From: Planctomycetales bacterium
Lineage (GTDB): Bacteria; Planctomycetota; SZUA-567
Reading direction: 5' to 3'
Assembly (NCBI GenBank): GCA_025997475.1
Contig: BNUQ01000003.1
Coordinates: 1-64,000 of the forward strand
DNA length: 64,000 nucleotides
Made by a program: the position numbers and the translations under genes
Shown: positions 58,332-64,000 of the stretch, piece by piece
Layout of the letters: the number at the start of each line of letters is the position of its first letter
Position numbering within the stretch: position 1 is the stretch's first letter
The notes under the pieces: generated by a model
What the model was told of the DNA's origin: nothing
What the model saw: the letters and a program-made list of their open reading frames with translations, nothing else
Database searches by the model: none

Positions 58332-58448
58332 CAATTAACAATTCACAATTAAAAATTAACAATTGTGGAGTCAGAGTTTGATTTTTAGGTTTCGCGAAGC
58401 GATTTTGACCATCAAACTCCACAATTGTTAATTGTGAATTGTTAATTC
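58332..58448. repeat. HAH element, TTAACAA arms
   Basis: CAATTAACAATTCACAATTAA, GTGGAGTCAGAGTTTGATTTT, TTCGCGAAGCGATTTTGACC, ATCAAACTCCAC and TTGTTAATTGTGAATTG. Near-consensus centre. Confidence 0.92.
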
Positions 58449-58480
58449 GTCGCGCCCAAACACGCTGTCGCGGAAAGGAT

Positions 58481-59737
58481 ATGACTATGGGACTAAACGA
58501 CACCCCTGCCGGCGAGCGGTTGACGATTGGTTTTTTCGGGCGGCGCAACGCGGGGAAATCGAGCGTCGTCAACGCCGTCACCGGTCAGGATTTGGCGGTG
58601 GTGTCCGCAGTGCGCGGCACGACGACCGACCCGGTGCGCAAAGCGATGGAATTATTGCCGCTCGGTCCCGTCCTGATTATCGACACGCCCGGTATCGACG
58701 ACGACGGCGCGCTCGGCGAACTGCGCGTCCGTAAAACGCGGCAAATCCTCCGCCAAACCGCCGTCGCCGTTCTCGTCGTGGACGCCACGCTCGGACTGAC
58801 CGCGCCCGACGAAGAACTCCTCGCCATCTTCCGCGACCAAAATATCCCGTATTTAATCGGCTACAATAAAGCCGACCTCCTCGGCGAAAACTCACCGCGC
58901 GACGGCAAACCGCGCGACCACGAAGCGCGCGACCACGAAATTTTTCCCGCGGCGCGTAGCGACGCGCTTTTTATCAGCGCGACGACCGGCGAAAATATCG
59001 ACGCGCTGAAAAAACGGTTGGCGGCGCTCGTCCCCGCGCCGGAAATTAAATTGCGGTTAATCGGCGACTTGCTCAACGGCGGCGATTTCGTGGTTTTGGT
59101 TACGCCGATTGACGCCTCCGCGCCGCGCGGGCGACTGATTTTGCCGCAACAGCAAACGATTCGCGATATTTTGGAAAGCGACGCGACGGCGATTGTGGTC
59201 AAGGAATTTGAGTTGCGCGACACGCTGGCGCATCTCGGCAAAAAGCCGCGCTTCGTAATTACCGACAGTCAGGTCTTCGCCAAAGTCGCCGCCGACGTGC
59301 CGCCCGACGTGCCGCTGACCTCGTTTTCGATTTTGTTCGCGCGTTACAAAGGCGACTTGCGACAGGCGGTCGCCGGCGCGGCGGCGGCGGAAAATTTGCG
59401 GGACGGCGACGCGGTGTTAATCGCCGAAGGATGCACGCACCACCGGCAGTGCGACGACATCGGCACGGTGAAACTGCCGCGCTGGCTGAAAAATTACACC
59501 CGCCGAGATTTGCGTTTTACCTTCACTGCCGGCGGCGAATTTCCCGACGATTTGTCGCCGTTCAAATTGGTCGCGCATTGCGGGGCGTGTATGTTGAACG
59601 CGCGGGAAATGCAATATCGCCGCCGCCTCGCCGCCGCCCAACACGTGCCGCTGACCAATTACGGCGTGCTGATTGCGTATCTGCAAGGCATCCTGCCGCG
59701 CTGTGTTGAAAGTTTAGAGTTAAGAGTTAAGAGTTAA
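58481..59737 (+). CDS. hydF: [FeFe]-hydrogenase maturation GTPase HydF
   Basis: A protein of 418 aa. The N-terminal GTPase has the P-loop at 20-27 (GRRNAGKS), DTPGIDDDG and GYNKADLLG. The C-terminal cluster motif is complete: Cys318, His320, then His366, Cys367 and Cys370 (CTHH...HCGAC), fitting CxHx45HCxxC. HydF is the scaffold on which HydE and HydG build the 2Fe subcluster. Its presence implies an [FeFe]-hydrogenase elsewhere and an anaerobic, H2-linked metabolism. ATG 58481 follows GGAAAGGAT. The last ten residues (VESLELRVKS) and the stop are HAH translation. Confidence 0.94.
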   Translation: MTMGLNDTPAGERLTIGFFGRRNAGKSSVVNAVTGQDLAVVSAVRGTTTDPVRKAMELLPLGPVLIIDTPGIDDDGALGELRVRKTRQILRQTAVAVLVVDATLGLTAPDEELLAIFRDQNIPYLIGYNKADLLGENSPRDGKPRDHEARDHEIFPAARSDALFISATTGENIDALKKRLAALVPAPEIKLRLIGDLLNGGDFVVLVTPIDASAPRGRLILPQQQTIRDILESDATAIVVKEFELRDTLAHLGKKPRFVITDSQVFAKVAADVPPDVPLTSFSILFARYKGDLRQAVAGAAAAENLRDGDAVLIAEGCTHHRQCDDIGTVKLPRWLKNYTRRDLRFTFTAGGEFPDDLSPFKLVAHCGACMLNAREMQYRRRLAAAQHVPLTNYGVLIAYLQGILPRCVESLELRVKS

Positions 59738-59816
59738 GAGTTGAGAGAGTGGAATTTTTATAAATGCGCGAAGCGCAACCTCTGCTCAACTCTAAACTCT
59801 TAACTCTAAACTCTGC
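59705..59816. repeat. HAH element, AGAGTTA/AGAGTTG arms
   Basis: GTTGAAAGTTTAGAGTTAAG and more, GTGGAATTTTTATAAATGCGCG, AAGCGCAACC and CTCAACTCTAAACTCTTAAC. The left arm supplies the hydF stop; the element fills a convergent gap. Confidence 0.92.
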
Positions 59817-59819
59817 TCT

Positions 59820-61988
59820 TCACTCCACGCTAATCACCCGGCATTTTGCCGCCGGCACGTATTTTTCGACGATGTCGTTGAGTTTGACGATTTCAATCGG
59901 TTTCGGGAGGAAGTCGGTGAAACCGTTTTCTAAAAACATAGTTTTCATACCGGCAATGGCGTTGGCGGTCAGCGCGATAATCGGCGTTTTTTGGTAGCCC
60001 GCGAGCGCCCGTATCCGCTTGGTCGTTTCGATGCCGTCGAGGTCGGGCATCATATGGTCCATAAAAATCAAATCGTAGGCGTTTTTCTGCGCCGACGCGA
60101 CCGCTTCGGCGCCGCTTAAACATTTCGTGATTGGCATTTCAAAGGGTTCAAGCAAGCCCTCGCACACGTCGAGATTGATTTCCACGTCATCGACAATCAG
60201 CACGCGGCAATCCGGCGCCGTGAACCGCACCGCGCCGGATGCCGACAACGCCGCCGAGTCCTGCACATCACGGTCGCCGAAATGTTCGGCGCCGGAGAAG
60301 CGTTGCGTGATGGTCGCGGTGAACACCGACCCCTTGCCGTATTCGCTGGCGACGGTGACGTCGCCGCCCATCGCGCGACACAACGCCCGCGTGATGGACA
60401 TTCCCAAACCGGCGCCTTCGATGGTGCGGTTGCGGTCGAGGTCGAAGCGCGAGAAGTCCTCGAACAATTTCGGCAGGTCTTCTTCTTTGATGCCGACGCC
60501 GCTGTCGGCGACGGTGAAAATGAGGCGCACCGTGTCGGCGGCGAGGCGCTCGGCGTTGGCGCTGAACGCGATGAAACCGGCGGGCGTGTATTTCACGGCG
60601 TTGGTGAGCAGGTTCAGCAAAATTTGGCGCACGCGGCTTTCGTCGCCGATGAGCGTCGCCGGAATGTCGAGCGCGAACTCTTCGCTGAATTCGATTCTTT
60701 TGTTGCCCAAGCGGTGGCGGACTATCGCGTTGATGTCGCGGAACAGCGCCACGGCGGCGTAGGGCGCGGGGGTGATTTGCATCGTGCCGGCTTCGATGCG
60801 CGAGAAGTCGAGAATGTCGTTGATGATGGCGAGCAAATTGACGCCGGCGCGTTTGATTTCCCGCACGCGCTCCGCCGCGCCCGGCTTGCCCAAATCGCGC
60901 TCGGCGAGTTCGCTCATCCCGATAATCGCGTTCATCGGCGTGCGGATTTCGTGGCTCATCCGCGCCAAAAACGAACTCTTGCTTTGATTTTCGTGGTCGG
61001 CGCGCAACTTGTCGGCGGTCAGGCGCAACATCGCCTGACTGGTCGGGCGGAAGATAAAAGCGTGCAGGCAGAGATACAACACAAACGCCAGCACCAAGCC
61101 CGAGCTTCCCGCCACCAACAGGCAAACATTGCGCACCGAGTTTAACTCGCCGTAGTATTCCACCGCGGGCAAAAACGCGAGCAAAATATCTTGTCCGACC
61201 CGGTGAAAGGCGGTGAGATATTCCTGTCCGTCGGTCGTCAGCCAGACAAAACCGGTCGGCGCCGCGGTTACTTGTTCATACCACGGCTCGGAGCGCACGC
61301 GGTTGCCGATGGCGCGGGGGTCGCGGTGCGCGCGATACGCGCCGTCGCGGATAATCGCCGCGAAACCGGTTTTGCCGACGCTGGCGACCGCGACGCGCGG
61401 TTGCACGGCTTGCAGACGCGCCAAATTTTGCACGACGGCGGCGCTTAAACTGATTTGCACGTAGCCCGGCGAGCGCGGCGACGCCACGCCGATAAACTGC
61501 ATCAACCGTCCGGCGTAGCCGTTGGGCATCGGCGCCTGCGCGATTTCCAACTTACGGTCGGTCAGAATTTCGTTGAACGGCGCGGACTGCGGCGAACTAC
61601 CCATATCGTAGCCGATAAAGTCGGGAAAACTGCTCCATTTGATAATGTGGTCGGTGTCAATCACGCAAACGGTTTCGACATCGAGCAATTTTTGGAAGCG
61701 TTGCAACGTTTCGACGGTCAGTTGTGCGCGCGGGATTAAGTCCACCATTTCGGCGAGCGCGCGGGTGAGCGCGAGATTTTTTTGCTCGACCGTGGCGGAG
61801 ACCAACTCGGTCAGCCGTTCGGACAATTCGATTTCCGCCGCGAGCGTGCGCAGGGACGCCGCCATTTGCGAGCGATAGAAAAAGTCGATGTTCTTTTTCA
61901 TCTCGGCATACATCAAAAAGCCCAGCGTCAGCAACGGCAGGAGCGTGATGACAATCGCCAAAATCAGTTTTTTTTGCATCGCGTTCAT
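59820..61988 (-). CDS. Hybrid sensor histidine kinase/response regulator
   Basis: A protein of 722 aa. Membrane helix (LILAIVITLLPLLTLGFLMYA), a dCACHE-like periplasmic sensor domain (about 35-270), a second helix (VRNVCLLVAGSSGLVLAFVLYLCLHAF), then HisKA with the phospho-His near 346 (FLARMSHEIRTPMNAIIGM). HATPase follows (NLLTNAVKYTP, DSGVGIKEEDLPKLFEDF, GLGMSITRAL). The C-terminal receiver has Asp near 643 (DLIFMDHMMPDLDGIETTK) and Lys near 694 (FLPKPIE). There is no output domain, so phosphate must be passed to another protein. No partner is adjacent. Confidence 0.93.
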   Translation of the reverse strand: MNAMQKKLILAIVITLLPLLTLGFLMYAEMKKNIDFFYRSQMAASLRTLAAEIELSERLTELVSATVEQKNLALTRALAEMVDLIPRAQLTVETLQRFQKLLDVETVCVIDTDHIIKWSSFPDFIGYDMGSSPQSAPFNEILTDRKLEIAQAPMPNGYAGRLMQFIGVASPRSPGYVQISLSAAVVQNLARLQAVQPRVAVASVGKTGFAAIIRDGAYRAHRDPRAIGNRVRSEPWYEQVTAAPTGFVWLTTDGQEYLTAFHRVGQDILLAFLPAVEYYGELNSVRNVCLLVAGSSGLVLAFVLYLCLHAFIFRPTSQAMLRLTADKLRADHENQSKSSFLARMSHEIRTPMNAIIGMSELAERDLGKPGAAERVREIKRAGVNLLAIINDILDFSRIEAGTMQITPAPYAAVALFRDINAIVRHRLGNKRIEFSEEFALDIPATLIGDESRVRQILLNLLTNAVKYTPAGFIAFSANAERLAADTVRLIFTVADSGVGIKEEDLPKLFEDFSRFDLDRNRTIEGAGLGMSITRALCRAMGGDVTVASEYGKGSVFTATITQRFSGAEHFGDRDVQDSAALSASGAVRFTAPDCRVLIVDDVEINLDVCEGLLEPFEMPITKCLSGAEAVASAQKNAYDLIFMDHMMPDLDGIETTKRIRALAGYQKTPIIALTANAIAGMKTMFLENGFTDFLPKPIEIVKLNDIVEKYVPAAKCRVISVE

Positions 61989-62315
61989 AGGCGGAGGCGG
62001 TGGGAGAGATAAGAAATTACGAATTAAAAATTACGAATTACGAATGGCGGATGAAGTTGTTATCGTGGTTGCTCTATTCAATTGCCACGCCCTTTAGCGC
62101 GCGGTTAGCGTTCCCTCGAAAAATGGGCTTTAGCCCAAACAATAATTCGGCTAAAGCCGATGGCATCAGACCGCGTATTTTGGGCTAAAGCCCTTTTATT
62201 TTTTTGCCCGCCAACCACGCCTTAAAAGGCGTGGCAATTGAATAGAGCCACCGCATTTATTTGATTAGCGGAATAATTCGGGCGCGTTCAACGCGCCTCC
62301 TACAATTCGTAATTT
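61989..62315. other. 327-bp gene-free interval of nested repeats
   Basis: No gene is seen. Outer arms are AATTACG units at 62014-62044 and CAATTCGTAATTTTCAATTCG at 62303-62323. Between them are the GCCACGCC element and GGGCGCGTTCAACGCGCC near 62280-62297. The right outer arm encodes the C-terminal residues (TMTN) and stop of the COG2509 gene. Confidence 0.8.
62071..62248. repeat. GCCACGCC-family multi-hairpin element, longest copy
   Basis: GCTCTATTCAATTGCCACGC at the left end is perfectly complementary to the right end over 21 bp. Internal hairpins include GGGCTTTAGCCC, CGGCTAAAGCCG and GGGCTAAAGCCC. Its length is 178 bp. Confidence 0.88.
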
Positions 62316-63875
62316 TCAATTCGTCATTGTTCTTAAAAACTTTTCCGCGGCGCGCAGTCCGTCGATTGCCGAACTGACGATGCCGCCGGCGTAGCCCGCG
62401 CCTTCGCCGAGCGGGTATAAGCCGCGGCAGTTGACGCTCTCGCCGTTTTCGCCGCGTTCGACGCGCGTCGGCGAAGTGCTTCGCGTTTCCGCGCCGTAAA
62501 TCAGCACCGGCGCGCTTTCACACCGGCACTGCCTCGCCACACTCGGCAAATAAGCGCATAAATCGTCTATAAGCCGCGCCGGTAAAATCTGCCGAAAATC
62601 GGCGGGACGCACGCGCCGAACCGACCCCGCGGGCAAATCCCGCGGCGCGCGCGGGAAAGCGGACAGCGTCGTCGCGGGCAACGAATAATCGCCGCCGCCC
62701 GCTTGAAACGCGCTTGCTTCGATGGTCGTAACGGTCGCGCGCGCGTCGGCGGCGGGCGCTTGCGGAAACAACACCGCGGCGTTTGCCCATTGTTCACGGC
62801 GCGCCGAAGAACTCATCCCGTTGGTCGCCAGCCGTCCCGCGCCGGTCGCGCCCGCGATGACCCGCCCGCCGGGGCACATACAAAAAGTGTAGCCGCTCCC
62901 ATTTTTTTGCGTAAAGAAAAAACTCGCCGCGCCGACCGTCCGCGCCAACCGGTCGGCGTCGCCGCCCCATTGGGAGCGATTGACGCATTCCTGCGGCATT
63001 TCGAGGCGCACGCCGAGCGCGTAGCCCTTTAAGGTCAGCGCGACGCCGCGCCGGCGTAACATTTCATAGACGTCGTCGGCGCTATGACCGGCGGCGAGAA
63101 AAACCGCGTCGGCGTTCAACGTTTCGTCGCCGACGCGCACGCCGCGACATTCGCCGGCGTCGATTAAGAGGTCGTCCACCCGCGCGCCGAAACGAAATTC
63201 GCCGCCAAGTTCTTCAATCAATGCCCGCCAGCGCGGAATGATTTGCGCCAACCGGTCGCTACCGAGGTGCGGTTGCGCTTCGTAAAGAATTTCCGGCGCC
63301 GCGCCGCACCGGACCAATAATTCCAAAAAATAATCTTTCGCCGCAAGGTCTTTCGTCCGCGCCGTCAGTTTGCCGTCGGAAAACGCGCCCGCGCCGCCTT
63401 CGCCGAAAAAAACGTTACTTTCGGGATTGAACGCGCCGCGTCCCCAAAAATCGCCGACGGCGCGCCGCCGCTCGCCGAGCGGCTGTCCACGCTCCAAAAT
63501 CAGCGGACGCGCTCCGGCTTGCGCCAAAATATAAGCGGCGGTCAAACCCGCCGGTCCGGCGCCAATCACTAACGGACGCCCCGTTAAATTGACCGCAAAA
63601 TTGACCGCGGGAAAACGTAGCGGCGGCGCGGGCGCGTAAGGGGCGGCTTTGAGTTTGAGAAATTGGGATTTATCGAGCGGACGCGCAACGTCCCAGACGG
63701 CGTTGACGACGTAACAAACGCCGCCGCGCCGCGAACGGGCGTCGAGCGAGCGGCGCAAAATTTTGACTAACGTTACCGCCGTTTTTGGCACGCCAAGACG
63801 TTGCGCCGCCGCCGCCACCAGTTCGTCCGCCGCGGCGCCGACCGGAACGGTCAGTTCGTTGATGATGATTTGCAT
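62316..63875 (-). CDS. COG2509-type FAD-dependent dehydrogenase
   Basis: A protein of 519 aa. A small N-terminal domain (1-80) is followed by the FAD dinucleotide motif (residues 103-110: VIGAGPAG) and ILERGQPLGERRRAVGDFW. VFFGEGGAGAFSDGKLTARTKD and LYPLGEGAGYAGGIVSSAIDGLRAAE are typical of this poorly characterised flavoprotein family. The reaction is unknown. ATG 63875. The C-terminal TMTN and stop are repeat-derived. Confidence 0.87.
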   Translation of the reverse strand: MQIIINELTVPVGAAADELVAAAAQRLGVPKTAVTLVKILRRSLDARSRRGGVCYVVNAVWDVARPLDKSQFLKLKAAPYAPAPPLRFPAVNFAVNLTGRPLVIGAGPAGLTAAYILAQAGARPLILERGQPLGERRRAVGDFWGRGAFNPESNVFFGEGGAGAFSDGKLTARTKDLAAKDYFLELLVRCGAAPEILYEAQPHLGSDRLAQIIPRWRALIEELGGEFRFGARVDDLLIDAGECRGVRVGDETLNADAVFLAAGHSADDVYEMLRRRGVALTLKGYALGVRLEMPQECVNRSQWGGDADRLARTVGAASFFFTQKNGSGYTFCMCPGGRVIAGATGAGRLATNGMSSSARREQWANAAVLFPQAPAADARATVTTIEASAFQAGGGDYSLPATTLSAFPRAPRDLPAGSVRRVRPADFRQILPARLIDDLCAYLPSVARQCRCESAPVLIYGAETRSTSPTRVERGENGESVNCRGLYPLGEGAGYAGGIVSSAIDGLRAAEKFLRTMTN

Positions 63876-63880
63876 TTTTA

Positions 63881-63996
63881 TTAGAGTTGAAAGTTTAGAG
63901 TTGAGAGTTGAGAGTGTGGAGTTTTCATATCAAAAATGCGCGAAGCGCAACCTCTGCTCAACTCTCAACTCTTAACTCTCCACTCTAAACTCTCAC
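63881..63996. repeat. HAH element, AGAGTTG arms
   Basis: AGAGTTGAAAGTTTAGAGTTG, GTGGAGTTTTCATATCAAAAAT, GCGCGAAGCGCAACC and CAACTCTCAACTCTTAACTC units. It lies upstream of the COG2509 gene at the window edge. Confidence 0.9.
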
Positions 63997-64000
63997 CCTC

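Noticed and set aside
1..64000. GCGCGAAGCG as a DNA uptake sequence, prompted by comF
   Set aside because: The motif occurs almost only inside HAH centres and is degenerate. Uptake sequences are usually conserved, isolated and often within genes.
1..64000. tRNA or rRNA genes
   Set aside because: I saw no cloverleaf with a TTCGANNC loop or rRNA segment. Short hairpins in gaps belong to the repeat families. A tRNA scan would be needed to exclude a missed gene.

Overview
The window is a GC-rich, gene-dense bacterial chromosome segment with no rRNA, no tRNA gene that I could recognise, no CRISPR array and no prophage. A secretin, a lipoprotein, a Tad/Flp-like pilus locus and a flagellar export cluster indicate a diderm, motile or formerly motile bacterium. 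HydF ([FeFe]-hydrogenase maturation) and a four-domain flavodiiron-rubredoxin fusion indicate an anaerobe. The lineage cannot be fixed from the sequence alone. An uncultured PVC-like or planctomycete-like anaerobe would fit, at low confidence.

Layout: 0.1-6.7 kb (minus strand) holds housekeeping genes (DUF167 protein, TPR protein, serS, uppS, argD-like aminotransferase). 6.7-13.4 kb is an accessory stretch: a truncated PIN module, an AbiEii-like pair, a lone prepilin, three PIN-type toxin-antitoxin pairs, a NUDIX hydrolase and a YdjM-like hydrolase. purC follows. 14.5-24.6 kb is a divergent Tad/type IV pilus-like locus: two TadE-like proteins, a TadG-like protein, an A24 prepilin peptidase and three mini-pilins on the minus strand, and a secretin plus a TPR lipoprotein on the plus strand. 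24.7-37.7 kb is mixed: L,D-transpeptidase, flavorubredoxin, tsaC, recA, tandem GNAT, tsaE, rpsU, a large exported unknown, a Memo-family protein, prfB and a MATE-like transporter. 37.8-49.1 kb is the flagellar export cluster fliO-[four-helix-bundle gene]-fliP-fliQ-fliR-flhB-flhA-[yefM/yoeB]-flhF-two small genes-fliA. 49.3-63.9 kb holds nfo, recC, comF, a YdjC deacetylase, an azoreductase, ettA, hydF, a hybrid histidine kinase and a COG2509 flavoprotein.

The most remarkable content is not protein-coding. Almost every gap holds a hairpin element whose two arms are inverted arrays of a 7-bp unit. Unit classes include TTAACAA, AAGTTGA, AGAGTTT/AGAGTTG, TTGGTAG, TTACGAA and CACAGAG. Many surround a shared centre of the form TGGAGTTT ... 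GCGCGAAGCG ... AAACTCCA. I count about 35 full, partial or nested copies. In 15 genes the stop codon, often with the last few residues, lies inside an arm; a sixteenth stops inside a different repeat. Two heptad-like hairpins sit in frame inside recC. I call these elements HAH (heptad-armed hairpin) below.

Superimposed are other non-autonomous repeats: a 161-bp foldback element in four copies with probable 3-bp target duplications, one of which split a HAH element; a 146-bp element with perfect 20-bp terminal inverted repeats; a 140-bp element with perfect 30-bp inverted ends; a GCCACGCC multi-hairpin family; and a two-hairpin element in two copies. No transposase is encoded here, so all would need a factor supplied in trans. 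The one gene in the window flanked on both sides by heptad arms encodes a four-helix-bundle (S23/IVS-type) protein and interrupts the fli cluster.
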